Both the position numbers and the translations under genes were made by a program. Below, one piece after another: positions 19,198 to 27,937 of a DNA stretch of 64,000 nt. Within the stretch, counting starts at the first letter, position 1, and every line of letters starts with the position of its first letter. The notes beneath the pieces were generated by a model. That model made no database searches and was not told the DNA's origin. It saw nothing but the letters and a program-made list of their open reading frames with translations. This stretch comes from CAWCBG01 sp963793845. Its GTDB lineage: Bacteria > Acidobacteriota > Terriglobia > Terriglobales > Acidobacteriaceae. The DNA lies in the NCBI GenBank assembly GCA_963793845.1, contig CAWCBG010000008.1, forward strand, positions 62,001 to 126,000. Direction: 5' to 3'.

Positions 19198-22100
19198 CTA
19201 ACTGGACTCCGACTGCTCAAGTTCAGGGTTCGGATTCTGCACCACGGCCATATAGGTGGTGCGTGGACGCGTATTCAGATCTTCCAGCAATCCGTAGTTG
19301 CGTTGGTGCGCCTTTAGTTTTGCCAATCGGCTGTTCGGGTCATTCAGATCGCCGAAGACAATCGCGCCCGCCGGACAGGCCTGCTGGCAGGCCGTAATCA
19401 CTTCGCCGTCCCGGATCTTGCGATCTTCCTTCTCGGCATCGATACGGCCATGGGCGATGCGCTGGACACAGTAGGTACATTTCTCCATGACACCGCGGCT
19501 GCGCACGCTGACTTCAGGATTGCGCATCATCTTGTACTGCGGCGTCGTAAAGTCCTGGAAGAGCAGGAAATTGAAGCGGCGAACCTTGTACGGGCAGTTG
19601 TTGGAACAGTAGCGGGTGCCGACGCAGCGGTTGTACACCATGTCGTTCAGGCCCTCGGTACTGTGCACGGTCGCGCCGACGGGACAAACCACCTCGCAAG
19701 GCGCGTTCTCGCACTGCTGGCAAGGAATCGGCTGGTAGTACATGGACGGATTTTCCGTCCCGCCCTCGTAGTACACATCGACGCGCAGCCATTGCATCTG
19801 GCGGCCACGCATGGTTTCCAACTTGCCCACGACCGGGATATTGTTCTCCGCCTGGCAGGCCACAATGCACGTCTTGCAGCCGATGCAGGAGTTCATATCG
19901 ATGGTCATGCCCCATTTGGCTTCGGTGTACTGATAATTCGTGTACAACGTAAGCTCCGGCGGAGGGGCGGGCTCTTCGTGGGCAAAGCCGGGGTCCTTGA
20001 TGAAGTCCTCAAGCGTGGCTTTGCGAATGATGTGCCGGTTCTTCAGCGGTTCCGTTCCCTGCGGCAGGTCAGAGTGGTCGATGTACTGGAAGCCTTGCGG
20101 ATGGGCGAACCCGTACTCCGAGCCGACCTTCTTGATGTTCACGCCGCTGACGAACCACGGCGCGTCACTGGTGCGAGCCGGATAGACATCGAATCCGGCT
20201 CCGTTGCCGACACGCCCCGCCTTGGTGCGTCCATAGCCGAGGAAAACGGTAGCGGAGTTATCCGGGTGCCCCGGCTGAGGCCAGATCGCACCCTTTATCT
20301 TGCGGCCCTGGACATCGATTTCCACGATGTCGCCGGTTTCGAGCCCCATCTTCTTCGCCTGGTTGGGGCTGAGCAGGGTGGCGTTGTCCCAGCACAAATT
20401 CGTGATCGCCTTCGGGGTTTCCTGTAGCCATCCATTGTTGGCGAAGCTTCCGTCGTAAATCAGCGGATCGCGGCGGAAGATGACTTCCATACCTTCGCCG
20501 TTCCCGACACTGCTCGAGGCCGGAGGCGCTCCGGTTTTGGCGGCTACGCTTTTTGCCGGCAGCGCGGTGTTTGCGATGAAGCCATCATTCAGGGCTTTCC
20601 GCCAGGCAGTCTCGAAGTCGCCCTTCATCTGGCCTTGCCAATACTTGCGGACGATGTCGTACCCAGCGGCCTCGGATGATCCGACCAGGGCGTAAAGAAA
20701 TTCGTATTCGCTCTTGCCGTTGTAAAGAGGTGCGATCAGCGGTTGGATGATCGAGTAAGTGCCATCGTAAGCGCGGGCATCGCCCCACTGCTCAAGGTAA
20801 TGGGTGCCCGCCACAAACCAGTGAACATGATCGCTGGTCTCGTCCTGGTAGAGACCCTGCTGCACGCGCAGCGGAACCTTGTTCATGGCATCCGAAAACC
20901 CCAGGTCGGCAGGCGAGTCGTAAACCGGGTTCGCGCCCACGATCAGCAACAGGTCGACCTTGCCAGCCTGCATATCGGCGACGAGCTCTTTCAAAGCAGC
21001 GGTCTGATCGATCGGTTTCGCTTCAACCGGCTCGGTGTAGATGACGGCGTTGCCCGCTCCGCCGATCGCCTGATTAATGGCGTGCGCGAGGACATGCACT
21101 GCGGCTGGCTGATTGTCACCCGGAATCACGACAGCTGCGCCCTTATGCGCTTGCAGGTCTTTGACCAACGCAGAAACGAACTTCTGGTGTTCCGGCTTGG
21201 CAGCAGCTCCGCCGCCTGCGCCTACTCCCGCGGCAATGGCGCGGGCCAGTTGCTCGATCTCCGACGCACGCACTGGCAAAGTATGATCCGCCTTGCCGCT
21301 GGTGTTGGTCGGCGTGCTCTGGATGGAGTAAAATCGCGACATCTTTTCGTGCAGATCGGGATTGCGCCGCCCCGCAAAAGCGCGTGCGTAGGCGAGGAAT
21401 CCAGGATAGCCGCTGGAGAGAAAGTCGCCGTCGAGAGAGACGATCACATCGGCCTTCTCCAGGTTGTAGCGGGTCTCAACGTACTGCCCAAAGGCCGCTT
21501 GCGCGCCAGCACGAACATTGTCCCGGTTCAGCGGTTCGTACTGCACCCACTTGGCCTGCGGATAGGCCTTCAGAATGTCATCCAATTCCGACGCCAGGCT
21601 GGGCGAGCCGACGGTGCGGGTGAGAATGCGTAGTCCACTTCCCTGCACCGCCCTCTGTGAATTGAGCGGGCCCTTCAAGGCCTCGGAACAGTCGCTCCAG
21701 CTGCGGATCTCGCCGAGATAGGTCACGACCTGGGCGCGATCGGGATCGTACATTTCGAGCAGGGATGCTTGCGCGAAGACATCGCTTCCGCCGCCTGCCG
21801 GATGCTGCGGATTACCCTCTACCTTGGTCGGGCGTCCCTCATGGCTCTCCACTACGACCGGGGTCGCGTAGCCGCTAAATGGCATCGCCGAGGCGAAGAA
21901 GAGCGGTTTGCCCAGGACGATCTCTTCCGGCTGACGGACATAAGGAACGATGGGTTCGAGAGGTTGCTTCACGCAGGCCGATAATCCGGCGAGCGCCATG
22001 GAAGCGCTCATCAGCTTCAGGAAGTCGCGACGGGAAGCGCCTTCGGGCAGAACCGAAGCGTGCCGCGGGAATTCCCGATGCAGCATCTCTTCGAAGCCCT

Positions 22101-22236
22101 CGGTCTGGGCCAGCTCTTCCAGGCTCCGCCAGTATTGCGGACCACTTTTGGCGCGCGAGAGCTTCTCACGGACTTCGGCGAGCTCCAGTTTGCTGGGACA
22201 GACCGCCTCAGGCTTCTTTGTACTGTCTTTATCCAT
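19198..22236 (-). CDS. actB: Alternative complex III subunit ActB (molybdopterin-like / Fe-S fusion)
   Basis: A 1012-residue exported iron-sulfur protein. Residues 68-74 hold a Tat motif (S-R-R-D-F-L-K) followed by a hydrophobic stretch ending near Cys87. The central 650 residues resemble the molybdopterin oxidoreductase fold, but ActB proteins bind no molybdenum. The C-terminus is a four-cluster ferredoxin-like module: C-I-G-C-K-T-C-I-V-A-C, C-Q-Q-C-x3-P-C-x3-C-P, C-x5-C-x3-C-P and C-T-Y-C with the last C-Q-Q-A-C-P. Electrons from ActC pass through these to the haems of ActA/ActE. The Tat motif lies unusually far from the N-terminus (about 68 residues), as is common for ActB. Gene order actA-actB-actC confirms it. 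Confidence 0.96.
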   Translation of the reverse strand: MDKDSTKKPEAVCPSKLELAEVREKLSRAKSGPQYWRSLEELAQTEGFEEMLHREFPRHASVLPEGASRRDFLKLMSASMALAGLSACVKQPLEPIVPYVRQPEEIVLGKPLFFASAMPFSGYATPVVVESHEGRPTKVEGNPQHPAGGGSDVFAQASLLEMYDPDRAQVVTYLGEIRSWSDCSEALKGPLNSQRAVQGSGLRILTRTVGSPSLASELDDILKAYPQAKWVQYEPLNRDNVRAGAQAAFGQYVETRYNLEKADVIVSLDGDFLSSGYPGFLAYARAFAGRRNPDLHEKMSRFYSIQSTPTNTSGKADHTLPVRASEIEQLARAIAAGVGAGGGAAAKPEHQKFVSALVKDLQAHKGAAVVIPGDNQPAAVHVLAHAINQAIGGAGNAVIYTEPVEAKPIDQTAALKELVADMQAGKVDLLLIVGANPVYDSPADLGFSDAMNKVPLRVQQGLYQDETSDHVHWFVAGTHYLEQWGDARAYDGTYSIIQPLIAPLYNGKSEYEFLYALVGSSEAAGYDIVRKYWQGQMKGDFETAWRKALNDGFIANTALPAKSVAAKTGAPPASSSVGNGEGMEVIFRRDPLIYDGSFANNGWLQETPKAITNLCWDNATLLSPNQAKKMGLETGDIVEIDVQGRKIKGAIWPQPGHPDNSATVFLGYGRTKAGRVGNGAGFDVYPARTSDAPWFVSGVNIKKVGSEYGFAHPQGFQYIDHSDLPQGTEPLKNRHIIRKATLEDFIKDPGFAHEEPAPPPELTLYTNYQYTEAKWGMTIDMNSCIGCKTCIVACQAENNIPVVGKLETMRGRQMQWLRVDVYYEGGTENPSMYYQPIPCQQCENAPCEVVCPVGATVHSTEGLNDMVYNRCVGTRYCSNNCPYKVRRFNFLLFQDFTTPQYKMMRNPEVSVRSRGVMEKCTYCVQRIAHGRIDAEKEDRKIRDGEVITACQQACPAGAIVFGDLNDPNSRLAKLKAHQRNYGLLEDLNTRPRTTYMAVVQNPNPELEQSESS

Positions 22237-22301
22237 CGTCTCGTAGGTTCCGGAAAAGCAACGTTGGCCGAACTCCCCTGACGCCAGTCAACTCCATCCA
22301 A

Positions 22302-23003
22302 CTAGCGGTGGCAGGTGGAGCAACTCGTAATGTCTTGTACCGTTCGAACGTGATACTGCTTTTTCAGTTCTGTGCCGAGCGCGATCTGGTCGGTAAACGT
22401 TCTGCCGTCGGCCAGGGTCACAGGATGCTCGGAGCTGGGCTCTTCATACTTCATGTTGAAAACCTGATCGCGGGGCCGGAGAAATTTCTCCGGGGCGCGA
22501 TGGCAATTCAGGCACCACTCCATCTGCAGCGAGTTCTCTTCGTACGTCAACGGCATCTGGTCCACCGGCCCATGACAGCTCTTGCAGCCGACTCCCTTGT
22601 TTACGTGAATGCTGTGATTGAAGTAAACGAAATCAGGCAGATCGTGCACCCTGATCCACATCAGCGAATTACCTGAGCGGTAACTCTCTCTCACCGGTTC
22701 CAGCATGGGCGCGTTGATCCAGATCTGGGAGTGGCAATTCATACAGGTCTTGGTCGGAGGAATTCCCGCGAAATTCGAGACCTCGACTGAGGTGTGACAG
22801 TAGCGGCAGTCAATGCCATCGCCGGAGACGTGATGCTGATGGCTGAACGGAACCGGCTGCACTTGCGACACATGTTGGTAGGTGGCGTAGGGCGAGCGCT
22901 GTATCTCCAAGCCGGCCCAAAGCAATAGAGACACCACCACCACCACCCCGATGATCGAGAGCCGCGAAACAGTGTTCGCACTGCGATGAAAAATTTGGGC
23001 CAT
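22302..23003 (-). CDS. actA: Alternative complex III subunit ActA, pentahaem cytochrome c
   Basis: A 233-residue protein with one N-terminal membrane anchor (about 16-33) and five haem-c motifs: C-R-Y-C-H (66-70), C-M-N-C-H (87-91), then C-K-S-C-H, C-L-N-C-H and C-S-T-C-H at the very C-terminus. This is the ActA pattern. It is the first gene of the operon; a promoter and a CRP/FNR-like dyad lie upstream. It wires the Fe-S module of ActB to ActE and the oxidase. Confidence 0.95.
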   Translation of the reverse strand: MAQIFHRSANTVSRLSIIGVVVVVSLLLWAGLEIQRSPYATYQHVSQVQPVPFSHQHHVSGDGIDCRYCHTSVEVSNFAGIPPTKTCMNCHSQIWINAPMLEPVRESYRSGNSLMWIRVHDLPDFVYFNHSIHVNKGVGCKSCHGPVDQMPLTYEENSLQMEWCLNCHRAPEKFLRPRDQVFNMKYEEPSSEHPVTLADGRTFTDQIALGTELKKQYHVRTVQDITSCSTCHR

Positions 23004-23116
23004 GTATGAAGCTTTCCCGTATGCGGACCGGCCGCCGACAACCCCGTCCAGCGCCAGTTTGGTGCAGTTCCGTTTCTAATGCTTCATGCGAGGCGAATGC
23101 AGAGCACACAGCAACT

Positions 23117-23132
23117 TGTGATGCATGTCACC
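23117..23132. promoter_or_regulatory. CRP/FNR-like dyad operator before actA
   Basis: The half-sites TGTGA (23117-23121) and TCACC (23128-23132) are separated by six bases (TGCATG), differing from the CRP consensus TGTGA-N6-TCACA in one position. It lies just downstream of the putative -10, where a bound protein would more likely repress. Which Crp/Fnr-family protein binds, if any, is unknown. Confidence 0.45.
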
Positions 23133-23142
23133 CAAGCGAGTG

Positions 23143-23148
23143 ATTATA
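23143..23148 (-). promoter_or_regulatory. Putative -10 box of the respiratory operon
   Basis: On the leftward strand the sequence reads TATAAT, a perfect sigma-70 -10 box, about 140 bases before the actA start. A TTGCGC hexamer 19 bases upstream is a weak -35 candidate. The whole 372-base gap 23004-23375 holds this, the dyad operator and otherwise AT-rich sequence; no RNA gene or further ORF is evident in it. Confidence 0.4.
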
Positions 23149-23375
23149 ACAACTCAGGTTCGTAACCGCGCAAGTGGAATAGTGCAAAAGCACGCAGCAA
23201 TGCTTTCCCAAAATGAAAAACCGATTGATTTCGGCAACGAATGAGCGTCCGCGCTTCATTTTGCGACAAGAAAAATTCTTCTGATTGCCTCGTGCCTGAA
23301 ATTGCGACCAGAGTGGCGACGAAAAATGGGGCGCGAATCCGTAGGCCGGCGAACTCGATCAGTTCTGAAAAATAC

Positions 23376-25790
23376 TTATCTGACGCCTGGATTTGGGCGC
23401 AAGCTGGAGATCATGAACATTGCAAAAATGTAGGCCGCCGCTCCGACCGCCAGAGTCACATTCAGTCCGAACTGAATCGCGATCACCATGGCGAGCACCG
23501 AGCCAAGCACGCTGGACGCTGCATTCATCGCCCAGCACCACTCCACCGCCCCGTCTGCCACATGACTGTCGTTTGCGGACAGCGCTCCGGATGAACAGGC
23601 GCGCAGCCCACTGGGAAACGGCATTCCCATGGCAAAACCCAGCGGAACGAGAATTCCAGCGCTGATCAGGAGTTTCAGCGGGAATGGCAAGCCGACGAAC
23701 GATCCCAACAGCTTCGGCAGTACCAGTACATAGACGCCGACGACAACGACAATGAACGCCATAACGGAAGTCACGCGAGTCGGCCGTCTGAACCAGAGTC
23801 GCGACACGATGCTTCCGACTCCACTAGACAGCAGCATGAGAAAGATGACGACCGTGAGAGCGTAGGTGGGGTGGCCAAGAAAAAGCACGAACCGCTGTAT
23901 CAGCGCGATCTCGATGAGGATGTACCCCAAGCCGATGGCAACGAAGTACAGCAGGCGAACCTTGCGGCCCGAGCGCGCCTCGGAAGAAATGGCCAGCGGC
24001 AGAATCAGAAAGCCGAGCACCGCCACCGCGGAGATCAACAACACCGCCATGAGCACGGCCACGCCGAGATTCACCTTCCAGTCAATACCTCCATCGGCGC
24101 CGCGGAAGATCTGCCCGGGCTTCAGCGTGAAGAAGAAGAAGGGCGCATTGTCATCGACCGGAGATACGTTGAACGCGTACCCCCTGGAAAATGCTGCCGC
24201 GTCCTGGCCATGAATGAGTTCTGCGAATACCGGGTGCGCCATGCCGGGGATGTCCGAGGTCAGAGGCAGGTAGAGAACGTGCAGGTTGAGATGCGCATCT
24301 GTCGGGGTCGAGCCCTGGATGTGGTTTAGCACGGCGCGCTGCTCGTCCGGCGTGAACGGCGACTTCTTGGCCAGCACCAGCACCGGGCGCCCGTCGGCAT
24401 TCAGCTGTCCGTCACTGATCACGATGAAGTTTTGCGATGTGTCTCCAGCACCCTGCCGATGAAGGGCCTCCATCGCCTCCGAGACCACCCGCAGCGCCTC
24501 CCGCGGCCTGGCAAACTCCCAGCGTGTGATGGCGATCATGCCGTCGGGCTTGAGATGGTCGAAGTACTCTTCAAAGGCCTCGACGGTATACAGACTGTTC
24601 TCGCTAAGCGCGAACGCGCCTGCCGCCGTCGAAGCCCAGGTATCCACCAGCGTCATCTGCACCACGTCGTACTGCTCACGGCTGTTGCGTATGAAGGAGC
24701 GCCCGTCGGCAACGTGCATATGCACTTCGGGCAGTTCATAGAGGTGGTAGGCGAAGTCCGCATAGCGGCCGCGCATGATGTCGTCCGCGATAATGGGATT
24801 GATTTCGATGCCGGTGACGTTCCTGCTGCCGTTGGCAACGGCGCGCAATATATCGACTCCTCCGCCCGGCCCTATGACGGCGAAGTCGCCCCTGGGGCGG
24901 AGTACGTTGGCGAGCGCCGATGGTGCCGACATAAGGTTGTGGCGATACCTGGGGTCCCAGTGGTACGGGTCGGCATTCATGATGTAGGTATTGGCGTCGG
25001 CATCGATCACGATCACCTTGGCGCCCCCGACTTCATCAACTTCGACGCGCGACAGCGCATTCCACTTGGCGAACAGCGGCGTGGCTCGCCTCGTCCCCTT
25101 GGCGTACACAATGTCGATGAAATTGCTACGCAGATTTGCCGCGATCAGGGCGACCAGCGCAATGGCTATCCCGGCAGGAATCCTGCGGCCACGCGGAGGA
25201 GCCCACACGATGCCTGCAACTGCAACCGCCAACGCGGCGAAGAGGATGGTGTTGGGACCGCCGATGAGATTCAGCAGCGGTACCAGCGCCAGGCATGCAA
25301 GCGATCCACCTACCAGATCTGCGCCATAGAGCTGCGCGATGCGCTTTGGATGCCGCGCGAATATCACGGAGAACAACAGCCCTGTGACAAAGAATGGGAC
25401 GGCGGAAGCAAGGTAAAGCAAGGTAAGACGGTAGAAGTTCGGCCAGTCAAGATGCAAAGCGACCGGGGTGCGGAGGACAACCTCCAGCACGCCTACCAGT
25501 AAAACCGCGTTGCCGGCGCACAGGACGGCGCCAAGCCCGGAGACCGTCCAGCGAGCCAGCCAGGTCCGCTTCAGGTATCCGAAGACCGCGCCTGCGCCTA
25601 AGCCGAGAAGTGCGACCGAAATCGCGAGAAAGGCAAAGTGATAGAACAGGACAACCGAAAAGAGGCGGGTCAGCGAGAGCTCTAACAGGAGGGCGGCGAA
25701 GCTCATCAGCCCGACCGCTATTCCGCAGCGGAGAGGGGCAAGCGGCGCGACCGCCGGCGCGATCCTGGTCGATTCCTGGGTTGCAATCAT
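23376..25790 (-). CDS. Membrane spermidine-synthase-like protein
   Basis: About 804 residues: N-terminal block of about six or seven membrane helices, a central soluble Rossmann methyltransferase-like domain of the spermidine synthase (aminopropyltransferase) type, with G-P-G-G-G-V-D-I-L and the acidic end E-I-N-P, the A-D-G-R-S-F-I segment and W-A-S-T-A-A-G-A-F-A-L-S-E-N-S-L-Y motif, and a C-terminal block of about six helices. Such fused proteins are annotated as spermidine synthases, but their membrane parts suggest a different substrate, possibly a lipid or exported metabolite. ATG 25790 was chosen over one 19 codons upstream, whose leader is basic and poorly family-like. It follows acpS by 60 bases and may be co-transcribed. 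Confidence 0.85.
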   Translation of the reverse strand: MIATQESTRIAPAVAPLAPLRCGIAVGLMSFAALLLELSLTRLFSVVLFYHFAFLAISVALLGLGAGAVFGYLKRTWLARWTVSGLGAVLCAGNAVLLVGVLEVVLRTPVALHLDWPNFYRLTLLYLASAVPFFVTGLLFSVIFARHPKRIAQLYGADLVGGSLACLALVPLLNLIGGPNTILFAALAVAVAGIVWAPPRGRRIPAGIAIALVALIAANLRSNFIDIVYAKGTRRATPLFAKWNALSRVEVDEVGGAKVIVIDADANTYIMNADPYHWDPRYRHNLMSAPSALANVLRPRGDFAVIGPGGGVDILRAVANGSRNVTGIEINPIIADDIMRGRYADFAYHLYELPEVHMHVADGRSFIRNSREQYDVVQMTLVDTWASTAAGAFALSENSLYTVEAFEEYFDHLKPDGMIAITRWEFARPREALRVVSEAMEALHRQGAGDTSQNFIVISDGQLNADGRPVLVLAKKSPFTPDEQRAVLNHIQGSTPTDAHLNLHVLYLPLTSDIPGMAHPVFAELIHGQDAAAFSRGYAFNVSPVDDNAPFFFFTLKPGQIFRGADGGIDWKVNLGVAVLMAVLLISAVAVLGFLILPLAISSEARSGRKVRLLYFVAIGLGYILIEIALIQRFVLFLGHPTYALTVVIFLMLLSSGVGSIVSRLWFRRPTRVTSVMAFIVVVVGVYVLVLPKLLGSFVGLPFPLKLLISAGILVPLGFAMGMPFPSGLRACSSGALSANDSHVADGAVEWCWAMNAASSVLGSVLAMVIAIQFGLNVTLAVGAAAYIFAMFMISSLRPNPGVR

Positions 25791-25850
25791 GCGGAGCCTA
25801 AGGTTACTACGTGCAACTCGGAATGACCCGGTCGAAAACAGCAGCAACTC

Positions 25851-26246
25851 TTACTTCAGCGTCGAATCGTCTGACTCGAGCAGAACTTGTGCCATGGCGA
25901 ACTGCCCGGTGTGGGTCAGCGACAGGTGCGCGCGCGCGCCGCCGAGCCGGGCGAAGAACCCGGCAGCTTTACCCCGTAAGGCGATGGTGGGCCGCCCTCC
26001 GGGGGCACGACGCACCTCGATATCCTGCCATGTCACACCCAGCCGCCATCCGGTCCCAATCGCCTTCATGGCAGCTTCTTTAGCGGCGAAACGCGCTGCA
26101 TACCGCTCGGCTTTATTGGCTTTTGATTCGCAGTAGCGGATCTCGTCCGGAGTGAAAACCCTTTCCAGGAAACGCCGGCCAAAGCGTGAAATGGAGGCCT
26201 CAATGCGTGCCACTTCAGTGATGTCGATACCGGTTCCTACGATCAT
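25851..26246 (-). CDS. acpS: Holo-[acyl-carrier-protein] synthase
   Basis: About 131 residues. AcpS transfers 4'-phosphopantetheine from CoA to the serine of apo-acyl carrier protein. Family motifs are clear: G-T-G-I-D-I near the N-terminus (Mg-binding Asp), F-T-P-x-E-I-x-Y-C, and R-F-A-A-K-E-A-A-M-K-A-I (Glu ligand and Lys). Start ATG 26246 (M-I-V-G-T-G-I-D) fits the family better than TTG 26258. The C-terminal S-L-T-H-T-G is also conserved. It is probably the first gene of a short unit with the spermidine-synthase-like gene. Confidence 0.95.
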   Translation of the reverse strand: MIVGTGIDITEVARIEASISRFGRRFLERVFTPDEIRYCESKANKAERYAARFAAKEAAMKAIGTGWRLGVTWQDIEVRRAPGGRPTIALRGKAAGFFARLGGARAHLSLTHTGQFAMAQVLLESDDSTLK

Positions 26247-26383
26247 TGCGTCGTCCAATCAGCGCCTGAGGGGCCCGCAAATGGCACTACTACCGATTTG
26301 GCACTAGTCCTGCAAACTATTGATAACAAGTACATTATGTGTTACTCACTGAAGTATGTCCGGCCTTATAGTGCAGGAAATGC

Positions 26384-26412
26384 TTGGGCTTTGCAATGCC
26401 TGCTGGTATCAT
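26384..26412 (+). promoter_or_regulatory. Putative sigma-70 promoter of the cold-shock gene
   Basis: TTGGGC (26384-26389) and TATCAT (26407-26412) are separated by exactly 17 bases. Transcription would start near 26419, leaving an untranslated leader of about 110 bases, which is typical of cspA-type mRNAs whose leader folding responds to temperature. The rest of the 269-base gap back to acpS shows nothing else. Confidence 0.45.
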
Positions 26413-26527
26413 GAAGCTGCTCGATTGATCGACGTTGTACGCAGCAGTTCCTGCATATCGCACTCCCTGCCTGCTTCACATCCCGATCGAATTGCAGCTA
26501 CATCAATTTGAAGGAACATGTATCACC

Positions 26528-26728
26528 ATGGAACAAGGAACAGTTAAGTGGTTCAATGACGCGAAGGGCTACGGCTTCATCAGCCGGCAGAATGGCGAGG
26601 ATGTATTTGTTCACTATTCTGCGATTCAGTCAAACGGCTTCCGCAGCTTACAGGAAGGCCAGGCTGTCTCGTTCAGCGTAGTCAAGGGGCCCAAGGGCTG
26701 GCAGGCGGAGAACGTACAAGTTCTGTAA
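26528..26728 (+). CDS. cspA: Cold-shock domain protein
   Basis: A 66-residue single cold-shock domain. Both RNA-binding motifs are present: K-W-F-N-D-A-K-G-Y-G-F-I (RNP1 region) and D-V-F-V-H-Y-S-A-I (RNP2). ATG 26528 starts the domain exactly (M-E-Q-G-T-V-K-W-F); the longer frame upstream lies in the leader. The protein binds single-stranded RNA as a chaperone in the cytoplasm. It is a single-gene unit with its own promoter and terminator. Confidence 0.96.
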   Translation: MEQGTVKWFNDAKGYGFISRQNGEDVFVHYSAIQSNGFRSLQEGQAVSFSVVKGPKGWQAENVQVL

Positions 26729-26751
26729 ACTCTCGAGCTTTACGTCGAATC

Positions 26752-26781
26752 AAGGCGGCTCACAAGGCCGCCTTATCTTTT
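26752..26781 (+). terminator. Rho-independent terminator after cspA
   Basis: Perfect 8-bp stem AAGGCGGC (26752-26759) / GCCGCCTT (26767-26774) with a 7-base loop, followed by ATCTTTT. The convergent gene ends at 26823, so it may also serve leftward transcripts, where an AA-rich flank gives a weaker U-tract. Confidence 0.85.
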
Positions 26782-26822
26782 GGATACTGCTTTGGGTTCA
26801 ACCGCCGACAAAAACGGCCTGC

Positions 26823-27314
26823 CTATTTCGCCACGATCAAGACCTGAAACTGTACCGGCATGGTCTTCGGTGGATAGCAGGCGGCTTTGTCGCAGGCCTG
26901 ATACGTCAACTCTCCCTTGACGGGGTATGTGCCTGGCCTCGCCTTGGAGGGGGCTTTCAGCTCCGCGGTGATCGTAAAGTCTCCACTGTAGACACTCAAC
27001 TTCTCGCCGGGAGAGAACGGGAATGTCTCATCCTGGCCCGCAGGATAATTGACCTTGAAGACCGCAACTTGCGGAGTCGCCGCCAACTTTAGCTCAGTGG
27101 GGATGAGGAACTCTGAGCGCGGCTTGTTCGAGTTGATGTGGAATCCGGCACTAACGCGAAAGGCAATATCCACGTTGGTGCTACCACCCGCCGATAACCG
27201 TACCGATCCGAGCGGTGCCATCTCCACGGACGGCTGTTTGTCGCCTGGTCCTTGCGCCACAGCAGTTGCCAGCCAGCAGAGCAGCAGCCCGACGATCGAA
27301 AAGGATCGTCTCAC
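26823..27314 (-). CDS. DsbD-alpha-like N-terminal domain protein, secreted
   Basis: A 163-residue protein with a signal peptide (cleavage near A-V-A-Q-G) and a single immunoglobulin-like domain resembling the N-terminal periplasmic domain of DsbD. The characteristic segments are F-H-I-N-S-N-K-P, and a late Y-Q-A-C-D-K-A-A-C-Y-P-P with a C-x4-C pair, the site of electron handover in DsbD. It overlaps the TlpA-like gene by 4 bases and ccdA lies one gene before, so the three together make a split DsbD that would pass electrons from cytoplasmic thioredoxin through CcdA to periplasmic targets. Confidence 0.82.
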   Translation of the reverse strand: MRRSFSIVGLLLCWLATAVAQGPGDKQPSVEMAPLGSVRLSAGGSTNVDIAFRVSAGFHINSNKPRSEFLIPTELKLAATPQVAVFKVNYPAGQDETFPFSPGEKLSVYSGDFTITAELKAPSKARPGTYPVKGELTYQACDKAACYPPKTMPVQFQVLIVAK

Positions 27315-27925
27315 CGACCCGGCGCCTTTCCGGCCTTGGACACAGCTTCTGCGGTGGTGTTGCCAGGCTGGGCCGCATCGCCATTATTCACTGCCAAGGC
27401 CTTCTTAACGTCATCCTCGATCTGCTTACGGTCGAAGAGGCCGGCCGCTTTGTCCACGATCTTTCCGTCACGGTCAATGTAGAAGGTAGTGGGCAAATAC
27501 TGCACGTTGCCGTAATCGTCAGAAACCTGGTCGGTACCAAGCAGCACGGGATAGTTCAAGCCCATCTCGTTGGCAAACTCGGAGATTTTCGCTGGTTCAC
27601 TGTCGTCCAGGGCCACGCCGATGACAACCAGGCCGTCCTTGCCATATTCCTTTTGCAATTCCACGAACCAGGGCATTTCGATCTTGCAAGGCGGACACCA
27701 GGTGGCCCAGAAGTTCAGCAACACTGCTTTGCCGCGGAAATCGGAGAGCTTCACCTTGCGGCCGTCGAGGGAAGTTAGCTCAAAGTCGGGAGCCTGAATG
27801 CCATGAACGTTCCCGACCAGCTTTATGGGACCGTGATGACGACGACGGTCGAGGTACTTACCCGTCGCCAGCATTGCCAGAATGGCTACTAGAAGCGTTG
27901 CGAAGACCAGGGCATTGCGTTTCAT
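27311..27925 (-). CDS. TlpA/ResA-type periplasmic thioredoxin
   Basis: A 204-residue protein with an N-terminal anchor (about 6-22) and a thioredoxin-like domain of the AhpC/TSA-Redoxin type. The active site is W-C-P-P-C (Cys77, Cys80) preceded by N-F-W-A-T, and the cis-Pro loop reads Y-L-P-T-T-F-Y-I-D. It would act on the periplasmic side, reducing apocytochrome or other disulfides. Gene order ccdA-this-DsbD-alpha supports the redox role; the many c-type cytochromes of the window need such a pathway. The C-terminal tail is Ala/Gly/Pro-rich. Confidence 0.92.
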   Translation of the reverse strand: MKRNALVFATLLVAILAMLATGKYLDRRRHHGPIKLVGNVHGIQAPDFELTSLDGRKVKLSDFRGKAVLLNFWATWCPPCKIEMPWFVELQKEYGKDGLVVIGVALDDSEPAKISEFANEMGLNYPVLLGTDQVSDDYGNVQYLPTTFYIDRDGKIVDKAAGLFDRKQIEDDVKKALAVNNGDAAQPGNTTAEAVSKAGKAPGR

Positions 27926-27937
27926 GGAAAGCGACCT

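Noticed and set aside
20743..21633. A 296-residue plus-strand frame opposite actB
   Set aside because: Shadow of actB; no ribosome site or domain.
24432..25502. A 356-residue plus-strand frame
   Set aside because: Antisense to the spermidine-synthase-like gene, with no family-like motif.
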